Positions 40,193-47,942 of a DNA stretch of 55,590 bases are shown here, piece after piece (the first letter of the stretch is position 1; every line of letters begins with the position of its first letter). A program made the position numbers and the translations under genes. The notes beneath the pieces were generated by a model, which saw nothing but the letters and a program-made list of their open reading frames with translations, was not told where the DNA came from and did no database searches. The stretch is taken from the IMG/VR virus record IMGVR_UViG_3300005466_000009, positions 1 through 55,590 of that record; one strand, given 5' to 3'. Source of the DNA: a virus.

Positions 40193-40918
40193 TTACGTAC
40201 GCCTTCCATTGTTCGGACCGGGCGAGCCACCGGCGCTCATCGACCCGCCGATGGACTTCAGCACCGACTGGTATCCGGAGAGTGAGGCGCGAAGATTGTG
40301 CATGGCAGCGGCCACTACCTTTTTCTGCATTTCGGCCGCCGTCTTTTGGAGGTAGAGATCCTTTACCGCGACCAGTGCAGCCGCCTTCCGGTCGGCCTCC
40401 GCCCCGCCAGCCACGCCAACGAGCGCCTCCGCGTAGCCCATCTCGTAGGCGGCCCCCGCCTCGTAGGCGAGGCCGATCAGCTGCGCCTCGTAGACGGTGC
40501 CCGCGTCGATGCGCCGGACGACGTCAAGGATCTGCTGCTCCAGCATCTCCGGGGTGTAGTGGACAGTCGGGTCCACGTGGTCGAGCTGGCGGGCCAGCCG
40601 GTGCAGCAGCCCCTCCGCGACGTCCTCCGGCGGGACCGGCTGACGGCTGACCTCGGTCGCGCTGCCCTCCACTTCCCATGGCGGCTCGTCCGGGTAGGGG
40701 TTCGGCGCTGCTCCCGCCGGCGCCAGCGGGTAGAGCGGGAACACCTCGTAGCACCCGCACAGGATGATCGGATCGCCCGCGCCGTCCACGGTGACGTCCG
40801 CCCGGTTGGCCTGCGGGCACGAGCCGTGCCCGCTGTTGATCAGCCGGTCGGCCACGTAGTCGGCGCCGCGTTCCTCGTGCTCGCGGGCGAGGTCGGCCGC
40901 GTCACCCACGGGCCACAT
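40193..40918 (-). CDS. hypothetical protein
   Basis: 241 residues from ATG 40918, overlapping the end of the ERF gene (GTG 40909 is an alternative). N-terminal part has two Cys-containing segments (GHGSCPQANRADVTV, ILCGCYEVFPLYPLAP); the C-terminal part is helical (AAYEMGYAEALVGVAGGAEA). Co-transcribed with ERF and SSB. Unknown. Confidence 0.6.
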   Translation of the reverse strand: MWPVGDAADLAREHEERGADYVADRLINSGHGSCPQANRADVTVDGAGDPIILCGCYEVFPLYPLAPAGAAPNPYPDEPPWEVEGSATEVSRQPVPPEDVAEGLLHRLARQLDHVDPTVHYTPEMLEQQILDVVRRIDAGTVYEAQLIGLAYEAGAAYEMGYAEALVGVAGGAEADRKAAALVAVKDLYLQKTAAEMQKKVVAAAMHNLRASLSGYQSVLKSIGGSMSAGGSPGPNNGRRT

Positions 40919-42293
40919 CCCTCGCGCTCGCCGCGGCCTGGGTAGCCGTGGCCTCCACCCTGTCCAACAGGTTGCCGTTGAGCTTCAGGTGCATGGCCAG
41001 GTTCGCGCCTTCCACGATCATCCCGCCCAGGCCTTGCGCCTGCACCGCTTCGTTGATCCGGTCCAGGCGGGCGCGCGCCTCGGCGAGCGGAACCGAGTTC
41101 AGCTTGTTCAGCGCGGCCACCACGGCGATCGCCTTTTCGCCGGGGGTCCGGTCGTCGATCGGCTCGGCGACCGGCGGGGCGGGCTCGTCCGCGGGCGCCT
41201 GCTGCGCCTCGTGCCGCTCGTGCTCGACGCGAGCCCGGTCGCGCTGCGCGGCCTGCTGGTCCTGGTACCGCCGGTCCTCGTCAAGGTCGATCGGCGGGGT
41301 CGTCTCGCCGTCGGACTCGGGGGCGCCGAACGGGATGCACAGCCCCTGCAAGAGCGCGTACTTGAACGCCATCGAAGCGGCCTTGCTGGTCGCCTTGTCG
41401 CCCAGGTCGCGACCTTCGCCGACCATCTCCAGCGCGTGTTCGGAGCCGTCGTCCGGGTCGACGAACACGTACCGGGCCTTGATCGTTACCGAGGTCCACA
41501 GCCTTCCGGACGCGGTGAACTGGTCGGACGTGCTGCTGACGATCTCCGTGCGGAGGATGAGGCCCACCTCGCGGATGCCGTGACCGACGGCGTCCATGGC
41601 GGCGTCGATCGAGCGGAACCCGTAGCCGCCCATCTTGACGTCGGCCACTTTGTCCTTGGTCAGCGCGGCCACGTTCTTTTGGAGCTGGAGCACCTTGCGC
41701 AGCACACCCTGCCCGCGGCTGCTGAAGCTGACGACGGTGTCCGAGGTGGCCGGGGTGCGGTGCTCGAACTCGGCCATGCGCTTGGTCAGGGCGTCGATTG
41801 CCCGGCCGTAGGAGCCCTGCTCTTGGCGGAGGTGCTGAACGTCCTTGTCGAGCTCGGCCTGTTCGCGGTTCAACTTCTCCACGTCGTCGCCCAGCTCGGC
41901 GGGGTGGTTGACCGCGCGGATCTCGGAGAGCGTCACGCGGATGTCCTCGCGCAACTTCTCGTAGGCGGCGACGTCCTTCCCTGCCCAGTCGCCCACCCTG
42001 GCGACGGTCTCGGCGACCTCGTTCAGCGCCTTGCCGAGTGCGTCGATGTCCTGGTCGAGCGCGGGCACCTTGGCGAGCGCGGCCGCCTGCTCGTCGGTGA
42101 GCGTGGGGCCGCTGAAGCTGACGGCGGACGCGCCACTGCCCAGGCTCTCGATCTTGCGGTCAAGGTCGGTGATGAGCGCGAGCGCCTGATCGGCCTTCTC
42201 GCTGGCGGTGGGCTTGCGGCCGCTCGGCGGGGGCACCACCGGCGGCGTGTCGGATACGGGTTCGGTCGGGCCGTAGGACGCGGGGGAGGACAT
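40902..42293 (-). CDS. erf: ERF-family single-strand annealing protein
   Basis: 463 residues, ATG at 42293. Residues about 30-190 are coiled coil (charged Leu heptads). Residues about 200-330 carry the ERF signature: KMGGYGFRSIDAAMDAVGHG, VGLILRTEIVSSTSDQF, TSVTIKARYVFVDPDDGSEH, VGEGRDLGDKATSKAASMAF, KYALLQGLCIPFG. C-terminal tail is Gln/Arg-rich then helical. ERF proteins anneal complementary strands in phage recombination and genome circularisation. Larger than typical ERF (about 200) because of the added coiled coil. Confidence 0.85.
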   Translation of the reverse strand: MSSPASYGPTEPVSDTPPVVPPPSGRKPTASEKADQALALITDLDRKIESLGSGASAVSFSGPTLTDEQAAALAKVPALDQDIDALGKALNEVAETVARVGDWAGKDVAAYEKLREDIRVTLSEIRAVNHPAELGDDVEKLNREQAELDKDVQHLRQEQGSYGRAIDALTKRMAEFEHRTPATSDTVVSFSSRGQGVLRKVLQLQKNVAALTKDKVADVKMGGYGFRSIDAAMDAVGHGIREVGLILRTEIVSSTSDQFTASGRLWTSVTIKARYVFVDPDDGSEHALEMVGEGRDLGDKATSKAASMAFKYALLQGLCIPFGAPESDGETTPPIDLDEDRRYQDQQAAQRDRARVEHERHEAQQAPADEPAPPVAEPIDDRTPGEKAIAVVAALNKLNSVPLAEARARLDRINEAVQAQGLGGMIVEGANLAMHLKLNGNLLDRVEATATQAAASARDVARG

Positions 42294-42309
42294 CGGGTTC
42301 AGTCTCGAT

Positions 42310-42858
42310 TCAGTAGGAGCCGGTGGCCACGAAGTGCTGGAGTCCGGCCTCCAGCACGTGGGTCACAGTCTGTCCGGGCACACCGACAATCGCGTTCCTG
42401 ATGCGGTGGTACTCCGCGATCGGCACACGGAAGCGGTAGTTCTTGTAAGGGGCGCCCGGTCCTCGCGTGTTGTCCCGCGTCTTGGCCACGTTCGGAATGA
42501 CCAGCGGTTCGTAAGCGAGGTTCTCGAACTGGTACTTCCGCTTGACGTCGGTCGGACCCGGCACGAACTCCGGCACGGGCGCCGGCCCGACGGGGTCCCG
42601 GTTCAGCGCGGCGTACAGGATGTGCCGACCCACGTGCGCCATGTCGTCGCCGACGCTCTTCGCCTTGGACTTCGCCCGGACGTAGAGCGCGGTCGGCACG
42701 ACCAGCTCGAAGGTGTGGTACGGCCGTTCGGGCGCCACGGGACGCGGCGTCTTGGCCGCCTTCGGCTTCGGCTCGCGCTTCGCCCGCGGCTGACGCTGAC
42801 CGGGCAGAGGCTTCGCCGGTTGAGCCTTGGGCAGCAGGTCAAGTGCTGTCTTCGTCAT
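42310..42858 (-). CDS. basic hypothetical protein
   Basis: 182 residues, ATG 42858; AAAGGGGGTACCC precedes it. N-terminal 45 residues are Lys/Arg/Pro-rich and disordered. The rest contains FELVVPTALYVRAKSKAKSV and PYKNYRFRVPIAEYHRIRNA, two similar-looking halves that each pair a strand with a helix, as if a small DNA-binding unit were duplicated. First gene of the leftward early block after the divergent promoter. Nucleic-acid binding is inferred. Confidence 0.6.
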   Translation of the reverse strand: MTKTALDLLPKAQPAKPLPGQRQPRAKREPKPKAAKTPRPVAPERPYHTFELVVPTALYVRAKSKAKSVGDDMAHVGRHILYAALNRDPVGPAPVPEFVPGPTDVKRKYQFENLAYEPLVIPNVAKTRDNTRGPGAPYKNYRFRVPIAEYHRIRNAIVGVPGQTVTHVLEAGLQHFVATGSY

Positions 42859-42921
42859 GGGTACCCCCTTTCAGCGGTGGTTGTCTTCGGCAACCGTACC
42901 CCCTACTGTGGTGGGATGCAA
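42859..42921 (-). promoter_or_regulatory. promoter for 42858 (minus), facing the HNH promoter
   Basis: Minus-strand TTGCAT (42921-42916), 17 bp, TACGGT (42898-42893) after GTAGGGGG. Its -35 covers the ATG of the HNH gene. The conserved two-unit leader is missing here. Confidence 0.7.
42881..42915 (+). promoter_or_regulatory. candidate promoter for leaderless HNH message
   Basis: TTGTCT 42881-42886, 17 bp, TACTGT 42904-42909, six bases, then ATG 42916 at the expected +1. Overlaps the divergent promoter almost completely. Confidence 0.55.
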
Positions 42922-43290
42922 CCCAACGGAACCCCCTGGACCATGCGGGCCTCGCGCCCGATCATCTGGGAACGGTGCGGCGGACGCTGCGAGGTCAGCG
43001 GCAAGCCGATCGAGTTCGAGACGTTCGACGCGCACCACCGGCGCCTGAAAGGCATGGGCGGGACCAGCCGCCCCGACCGGGACGCGCCGTTCAATCTGCT
43101 CGCGCTCCACCCACAGGTGCACAACCCCGGTCCGGGGACCGTGCACGGCGAGCGCGACTGGTCGATCAGCCGCGGCTACATGATCGAGAAGCACAACCAG
43201 GCGCCGCAGAGGCGGCCCGTCCTGCTGTACGACGGGCGCTGGGTGCTGCTGACCGAGACGGAGTTCTACGTGCCGTTGCCGTGGACCTGA
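42916..43290 (+). CDS. HNH endonuclease
   Basis: 124 residues from ATG 42916, probably leaderless. HNH core: ERCGGRCEVSGKPIEF, DAHHRRLKGMGG (His40, His41), FNLLALHPQVHN (Asn60, His65, His69). The CxxxC around residues 20-24 precedes the motif, and C-terminal strands close the domain. HNH nucleases in siphoviruses often sit near terminase and aid packaging; this one is about 5 kb from terminase, so a free-standing homing or packaging role is open. Confidence 0.85.
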   Translation: MQPNGTPWTMRASRPIIWERCGGRCEVSGKPIEFETFDAHHRRLKGMGGTSRPDRDAPFNLLALHPQVHNPGPGTVHGERDWSISRGYMIEKHNQAPQRRPVLLYDGRWVLLTETEFYVPLPWT

Positions 43291-43293
43291 AGT

Positions 43294-43387
43294 TCGCCGG
43301 GCAGGATTTGAACCTGCGTTTCCGCCCCTGCCCGGACCTCTTGATCCAGGTGGTCGGCGGCGTCCTGGGCCGCTAAACGACCGGCGA
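43294..43387 (-). tRNA. tRNA-like element with an abnormally long anticodon loop
   Basis: On the minus strand, TCGCCGG pairs with CCGGCGA (7 bp acceptor). The D arm GTTT-AGCGGCCCA-GGAC and the T arm GCAGG-TTCAAAT-CCTGC are canonical and Glu/Gln-like. The anticodon stem CCGCC/GGCGG holds 29 bases instead of seven, with a small inner hairpin (ACCT/AGGT). No CCA is encoded. No anticodon can be assigned with confidence; it may be a broken tRNA, an unusual long-loop tRNA, or a tRNA mimic. Confidence 0.55.
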
Positions 43388-43404
43388 AGCCAAGCTTGCG
43401 CGGA

Positions 43405-43476
43405 CTAGCGCTTCCGCTTCAGTCGCAGGATGCGGCAACCGTCGTCGCAACGCGGGTCCTTGCAGCCAGTGCACAT
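43405..43476 (-). CDS. 23-residue Cys-rich basic miniprotein
   Basis: ATG at 43476, with GGAGGT six bases upstream on the minus strand, and TAG at 43407-43405. The frame has four Cys (MCTGCKDPRCDDGC) followed by a basic tail (RLKRKR). A tiny zinc-knuckle-like peptide is likely. The ribosome site and the cysteine spacing support it despite the size. Confidence 0.5.
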   Translation of the reverse strand: MCTGCKDPRCDDGCRILRLKRKR

Positions 43477-43523
43477 AGGAGACCTCCGGGTTCCTGATGA
43501 TAACGTTCGGTGAGTAAAGGAAA

Positions 43524-43552
43524 TGCCCCGCGACGGTGAGACGTCCGGGGCA
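43524..43552 (+). terminator. hairpin before the antirepressor gene
   Basis: TGCCCCG (43524-43530) pairs with CGGGGCA (43546-43552), with an inner GACG/CGTC. May end transcription from the HNH side or structure the leader of the next gene. Confidence 0.4.
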
Positions 43553-43583
43553 GTGGAGCTAGACCTAGGTGGAGGACTGCTCA

Positions 43584-44405
43584 ATGAGCGAGCTTAGCCT
43601 ATTCGTGACCCCCGCGGTGTCGACCCCCGCGGAAGCGTTCGAGTTCAACGGCCAGTCCATCCGGACCGTGATGCTCGACGGCGAGCCGTGGTTCGTCGCA
43701 CTCGACACCACTCGGATTCTCGACCTCGCCAACCCGCGGACCACGATGGCGCTGCTGGATCCCGAGGACAAGGGGGTCCACACCATGGACACCCCTGGCG
43801 GACCGCAGCGTCTCGCCATCGTGAACGAGTCCGGCCTGTACTCGCTGATCTTCCGGAGCCGCAAGCCGGAGGCTGAGGCGTTTCGGCGGTGGGTCACCCG
43901 CGAGGTGCTGCCCGCCATCCGTCGCACCGGCCAGTACGTGCCCGCCCCCCGCGTGCCCCAGACCCTGGCGGAGGCGCTCCAGCTCGCAGCCGACCAGGCT
44001 CGTCAGGTGGAGGCGCTGGAGCAGGCTCGCCGCGAGCTGGAGCCGCGAGCGCAGGGCTACGACACGTGGGTGGCGACCGGCGTCACCGTGGAGATCGGCG
44101 CCGCGGCGAAGGTGCTCGCGAGCTTCGGCGTCAAGGTCGGCCGGACGCGCCTGTACCGCGACCTCCGCGCGCAGGGCTGGGTGTTCCAGAACTCGACGGA
44201 GCCGATGCAGGGAGCCGTTGAAGCGGGGTACGTGGTGGTCGAGTTCGGCAAGGCCTACCTCCACCCGAAGACCGGCGAGACGGTGAGCGGTGAGCCGCGG
44301 ACCAGGCTCACCCCGAAGGGGCTGGAGCGCCTGCTGGCGGGCCGGTACGGCGTGCCCGTGTCCGACGCGTTCCGCTCGGCCGTCGCCGCGGCAGGTGAGG
44401 CGTGA
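43584..44405 (+). CDS. antirepressor (Bro-N plus KilAC-type)
   Basis: 273 residues from ATG 43584 (GGAGG eight bases upstream; GTG 43569 is in frame). Residues about 12-115 are a Bro-N domain: FNGQSIRTVMLDGEPWFVAL, TRILDLANPRTTMALLDPED, VNESGLYSLIFRSRKPEAEA, FRRWVTREVLPAIRRTGQY. A helical middle leads to a KilAC-like C-terminal domain (VGRTRLYRDLRAQGWVFQN, RLTPKGLERLLAGRYG). In temperate phages these proteins release repression; here no repressor or integrase is visible, so its target is unclear. Overlaps the next gene by GTGA. Confidence 0.85.
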   Translation: MSELSLFVTPAVSTPAEAFEFNGQSIRTVMLDGEPWFVALDTTRILDLANPRTTMALLDPEDKGVHTMDTPGGPQRLAIVNESGLYSLIFRSRKPEAEAFRRWVTREVLPAIRRTGQYVPAPRVPQTLAEALQLAADQARQVEALEQARRELEPRAQGYDTWVATGVTVEIGAAAKVLASFGVKVGRTRLYRDLRAQGWVFQNSTEPMQGAVEAGYVVVEFGKAYLHPKTGETVSGEPRTRLTPKGLERLLAGRYGVPVSDAFRSAVAAAGEA

Positions 44406-45358
44406 GCGTTCAGGCCACCACCTGGGTTTGGGAGCACAGCGAGTCGACCGGGAACGCGCGCCTCGTGCTGCTCGCGGTAGCTGACGCCGCCGACGCGCAC
44501 GGGGGGAACTCGTGGCCGTCGCAGGAAACCTTGGCGACCATGGCGCGGGTGAGCGTCCGCACGGTGCGGCGCCTGGTCGCCGACCTCGTGGAGCTGGGCG
44601 AGCTGGAGGTGATCGAGCACGCGGGCGGAACGGCGTTCACGCGAGCTGACCGGCGGACGCACCTCTACCGCCTTGTGAAAATGCCTGGTCAGAACGGGCG
44701 GACAACCGTGTCCCCCCGTCCATCCACGGGCGGACAACGGGCCACCGACGGGCGGACAAAGCGAGCGCCACGGGCGGACACTGGTGTCCCTATAACACCC
44801 TCTTTGAACACCCCTAAGAACAACTACCCCTCCGGGGGGGCGACGGTTCCCGCCGCGCCCGCTGAAGACGTACCGTCGACTGCTCACCCCGAACAACGCT
44901 CGGAGGACCCGATGCCTCGTCCCAAGCCTGCCGCCGACGCGCCGGCGCTGTTCGACGTCGAGCGCCCCACGCCGCCCCCTGCGCCGTTCTCCGCGGCCTC
45001 CGTGGTCGGTGCCTACGTCACCAGCTACCAGGCGCACCACGACGCCGTGAGGCCTACGCGGGGCACCCTCGGTCAGGTGTCCCGCGCGGCGAAAGCGCTC
45101 ATCGACGCGGGCGACGCGACGGAGGAGGAGCTGCTCGCGGCCGCGGTCGAGCTGGGCAAGACGGCGTTCGCGAACCTGGACCGCCAGGTGATGATGGCCC
45201 GCCGGTCCTCGCGCGGTCCGAGTCGCGTGGAGCCGACCGGCTCGGCGGCGTGGCAGGGCTCCGACGAGGCGATGACCGCCGAAGCCGACCGCCTGGTGGC
45301 GGAGGATCCGGAGCTGGCGGCGTGGCTGGCGGGCGCTGACGCGCAGGTTCCCGCGTGA
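44402..45358 (+). CDS. winged-helix replication-initiator-like protein
   Basis: 318 residues, GTG start in a GTGA overlap. Residues 1-90 form the helix-turn-helix region typical of phage replication proteins: GNARLVLLAVADAADAHGG, WPSQETLATMARVSVRTVRR, LGELEVIEHAGGTAF. A polar, Thr/Arg-rich linker carries repeated GGQ/GRT segments, and the C-terminal region is helical. It lies directly before a DnaC-like gene, so it probably acts as origin-binding or loading partner. Family (DnaD/RepA-like) inferred from the layout. Confidence 0.75.
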   Translation: MSVQATTWVWEHSESTGNARLVLLAVADAADAHGGNSWPSQETLATMARVSVRTVRRLVADLVELGELEVIEHAGGTAFTRADRRTHLYRLVKMPGQNGRTTVSPRPSTGGQRATDGRTKRAPRADTGVPITPSLNTPKNNYPSGGATVPAAPAEDVPSTAHPEQRSEDPMPRPKPAADAPALFDVERPTPPPAPFSAASVVGAYVTSYQAHHDAVRPTRGTLGQVSRAAKALIDAGDATEEELLAAAVELGKTAFANLDRQVMMARRSSRGPSRVEPTGSAAWQGSDEAMTAEADRLVAEDPELAAWLAGADAQVPA

Positions 45359-45363
45359 TCGGG

Positions 45364-45399
45364 CTCGCGTCCCCCGGCGATAGGGGGTACGGTTGGAGC
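45364..45399 (+). promoter_or_regulatory. candidate promoter for a leaderless DnaC-like message
   Basis: TACGGT at 45388-45393 preceded by ATAGGGGG, six bases, then ATG 45400 at the expected +1. The -35 (CTCGCG at 45364-45369) is poor. CCCCC upstream could pair with the G run. Confidence 0.45.
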
Positions 45400-46170
45400 A
45401 TGGGCGACAGCAGGCGACTCGACGACCGCGTGAACGCGGCGATCCAGAAGCGTGCCGCGATCGATCGAGCGGCGGAGGCCAAGCGGCTGAACCGGCCGCC
45501 ATGGGCATCCGTCGTCATGGACATCGCGGCGAAGAACGGCGTCGAGCTGAGCAAGCTCCGGTGGCCGTCGGACGCGGAGATGCAGGCAGCCGACGAGCGG
45601 GCCGGCATGGAGTGGCGGCAGGCCAAGACGCGCGTCCAGCTTTCGCGGATGCCGGTCGCCTACCGGGACGCGGAGCTTCCGCGCAGCCCGTCCGGCGTGA
45701 TCGCGCTGAAGTGGCTGCGCGACTTCCGCGCGGGCGACCGCAAGCCGCTCGCGATCCTCGGCCCGACCGGCACCGGCAAGACCTACACGGCCATGGCGCT
45801 CGCGCGGTTGCTGCTCACGGAGGATTCCGTGCCGGTCACCATCGTGACCTCCGCGGACCTGATGGCTGCGCTTCGCCCGTCGACGGTGGCTGAGCACGCA
45901 AACTTGGACCTGATGGCGCTCGCCGTCGCCCCGGTGATGGTGCTCGACGACCTCGGCGCGGAGCGCATGTCCGACTGGACGGAGGAGCAGCTGTACCGGC
46001 TGGCGGACGAGCGGTCCCGCAACGCTCGTCCGACCATCGTCACGAGCAACCTGGAGGGCTCGGCGCTCCGTGCCCGCTACGGCGACCGCGTGATCGGTCG
46101 CCTGTTCGGCGGGGCTGCGCTGATCAAGCTCGACGGCGCCGACCGTCGCGCGCTCCCCGAGGGTTTCTGA
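45400..46170 (+). CDS. DnaC/IstB-like AAA+ ATPase (helicase loader)
   Basis: 256 residues from ATG 45400; GTG 45355, overlapping the previous stop, is in frame. N-terminal 70 residues helical and basic. Walker A LGPTGTGKT (residues 120-128), Walker B VMVLDDLGAER (Asp183-Asp184), sensor-1 TIVTSN, and an arginine-rich end GDRVIGRLFGG. Replication loader ATPases of this family deliver the host helicase. Follows the initiator-like gene. A terminator closes the unit. Confidence 0.85.
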   Translation: MGDSRRLDDRVNAAIQKRAAIDRAAEAKRLNRPPWASVVMDIAAKNGVELSKLRWPSDAEMQAADERAGMEWRQAKTRVQLSRMPVAYRDAELPRSPSGVIALKWLRDFRAGDRKPLAILGPTGTGKTYTAMALARLLLTEDSVPVTIVTSADLMAALRPSTVAEHANLDLMALAVAPVMVLDDLGAERMSDWTEEQLYRLADERSRNARPTIVTSNLEGSALRARYGDRVIGRLFGGAALIKLDGADRRALPEGF

Positions 46171-46173
46171 CCT

Positions 46174-46218
46174 GCCTGCCCGCCCGTTCGCGCTCCGCCA
46201 AGCTCCGGGCGGGCAGGC
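46174..46218 (+). terminator. hairpin terminator
   Basis: 13-bp perfect arms GCCTGCCCGCCCG (46174-46186) and CGGGCGGGCAGGC (46206-46218) with a 19-base loop, right after the stop. Confidence 0.7.
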
Positions 46219-46244
46219 CTTCCACTCGACGAGAGGTGCACGGC

Positions 46245-47222
46245 ATGGTCTCGGTCAGACAGGTTGTCGACCGGCTCCGAGAGGTGGGGCTCACGGTCCA
46301 CGAGTGGCCCGGTTGGGACGGCCGCGGCAACGAAGGCGTCGGGCAGATCGACCCACGCGGCGCCGTCCTGCACCACACCGGTTCCGCCTACGGCAACGCG
46401 TACCAGACGCTGGTCACGGGCCGCGCCGACCTTCCCGGCTTGCTATGCAACTTCGCCGGGAACGCGGACGGGACGTTGACGGTCGTCGGCTCCGGGCTCG
46501 CCTGGCACGCCGGCCCCGGTGGCGGACCGAACCTCGGCCCCCTCGCGCAGTTCGGGACCCGGCTCAACCGGCAGACCCTCGGGCTGGAGATCGTCTACCC
46601 CGGATACCAGGCGATGACCGCGGCCCAGCGTCACGCCGCGCTCGTGTTCTCGGCGGTGGTCGCGGAGCTGTGCAGCGGTGGTGACGTCAGCTGGATTCGC
46701 GGTCACGGCGAGGTGAGCAGTGAGGGCAAGTGGGATCCGGGCCGCGGTGACGGCACATCCCGCATGATCGACATGGGCGCCTTTCGTCAGGAGGCGTCAA
46801 CCATCCTGAACGCGGAGGACGAGATGCTCACGCCGAACGACGGAAACACCAGGTGGGCCGCGGCCAACCCGTACCTGCCGGACAACTCGCCGAACAAGGT
46901 CGAGACGCACCCGGTCGCCTCTTGGGTGGGCTGGTCGGCGTTCCACGGCCTGGAGGCGGTGCGCCTGGGCAGGCTCAGCCTCGCCATCCTGACCGACCTC
47001 GCCAACGACCCGGACATCACCCCGGCCGCGCTGGAGGACATCGTCCGGCGCAGCGACGCGGAGCACGCGCCCGTGGTGGCGAGCATGGTCGTTGCGGGTG
47101 TCAACGCGGAGATCAGCGACCTGGTGCGCGAGGCGCTGGAGAAGGTGCAGGAAGACGACAGCGACAGCGACGTTGCCGCTCTGCTGCGCCGGATCGCGGG
47201 CCTGGTCCCTGCGCCGGCCTAG
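46245..47222 (+). CDS. endolysin, N-acetylmuramoyl-L-alanine amidase
   Basis: 325 residues from ATG 46245 (GAGAGG upstream; GTG 46236 lies in the ribosome site). Residues about 15-175 are an Amidase_2 domain: AVLHHTGSA (His43, His44), LAWHAG (His88), LGLEIVYPG, RGHGEVSSEGKWDPG (His154, Lys162, Asp164). His/His/Asp are the expected zinc ligands and Lys162 the catalytic partner. Residues 190-325 are a helical C-terminal region without a recognised wall-binding repeat. It cleaves the lactyl-peptide link in peptidoglycan. Followed by a strong terminator. Confidence 0.9.
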   Translation: MVSVRQVVDRLREVGLTVHEWPGWDGRGNEGVGQIDPRGAVLHHTGSAYGNAYQTLVTGRADLPGLLCNFAGNADGTLTVVGSGLAWHAGPGGGPNLGPLAQFGTRLNRQTLGLEIVYPGYQAMTAAQRHAALVFSAVVAELCSGGDVSWIRGHGEVSSEGKWDPGRGDGTSRMIDMGAFRQEASTILNAEDEMLTPNDGNTRWAAANPYLPDNSPNKVETHPVASWVGWSAFHGLEAVRLGRLSLAILTDLANDPDITPAALEDIVRRSDAEHAPVVASMVVAGVNAEISDLVREALEKVQEDDSDSDVAALLRRIAGLVPAPA

Positions 47223-47238
47223 CCTGATCAACTGCACT

Positions 47239-47278
47239 GCGCGAGCCCCTGTCACCTGCGCGTGACCGGGGCTCGCGC
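47239..47278 (+). terminator. hairpin terminator
   Basis: Outer arms GCGCGAGCCCC/GGGGCTCGCGC (47239-47249, 47268-47278) and inner GTCAC/GTGAC around CTGCGC, then TGTTT. Confidence 0.8.
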
Positions 47279-47280
47279 TG

Positions 47281-47348
47281 TTTGGTACCCCCCTTGTGGG
47301 CGGGTATGCTGATCTTGTCCGATGACTGCCGATCGAGAGGGGTGCGAC
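47281..47348 (+). promoter_or_regulatory. promoter region for the terminase genes
   Basis: TATGCT at 47305-47310 after GGGCGGG; best -35 is TTTGGT 47281-47286 at 18 bp. TACCCCCC in the spacer continues the family theme. A GAGAGGGGTGCGAC ribosome site precedes GTG 47349. Confidence 0.55.
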
Positions 47349-47942
47349 GTGGGCGCGAAGACAGGCGTCAAGCCGAAGCCGAAGCCCCCGAAGGTGCCGC
47401 GCGCGAGGTGCGGCGCGCAGACGCGCAGCGAGGACAAGCACGCGTGCCGGCTGTACCCGCTGAAGTTCTCGAAGCGCTGCAAGCTGCACGGCGGCAAGAC
47501 GCCCGGCGCGATCAAGGCAGCCGAAGCGGCCCGCGCGCAGGCCCAGCTGGACAAGTACCTGAAGCGGCTCGACATCGACCCGGAGCCCGTGACCGACCCG
47601 CTCCGCGCACTCGCCGACCTCGCGGGCGAGGTGACCCGGTGGAAGAACCTCGCGCGGATGTACGTCCAGCACCTGGAGTCGTTGCGCTACAGCGGCTTCC
47701 AGGGGGGCGAGCAGATCCGCGGCGAGGTGGTCATCTACGAACGCGCCATGGACCGGTGTGTCCAGGTTTTGGCCACGATCGCGAAGCTGAACATCGACGA
47801 GCGGCTGGCCGCGATCGACGAGCGCCAGGCCGCCACCGTGGACCGCGCGCTGACCGCGGCACTGGAGGAGTTGGGTCTGCCACCGGAAGACCGTCAGCGG
47901 GCCAGTGAGACCCTCGTGCGCCACCTCCGGATCGTCGCTTGA
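47349..47942 (+). CDS. terS: terminase small subunit candidate
   Basis: 197 residues from GTG 47349, chosen because the ribosome site matches others in this genome (tcgagagg-n-GTG); ATG 47322 is in frame. The Lys/Pro-rich N-terminus leads to RCGAQTRSEDKHACRLYPLK and KRCKLHGGKTPGAIKA, the HGG motif found in proteins that precede the large terminase in many phages. A helical C-terminal half suggests oligomerisation. Expected to recognise the packaging site. TTGA overlap with terL. Confidence 0.7.
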   Translation: MGAKTGVKPKPKPPKVPRARCGAQTRSEDKHACRLYPLKFSKRCKLHGGKTPGAIKAAEAARAQAQLDKYLKRLDIDPEPVTDPLRALADLAGEVTRWKNLARMYVQHLESLRYSGFQGGEQIRGEVVIYERAMDRCVQVLATIAKLNIDERLAAIDERQAATVDRALTAALEELGLPPEDRQRASETLVRHLRIVA

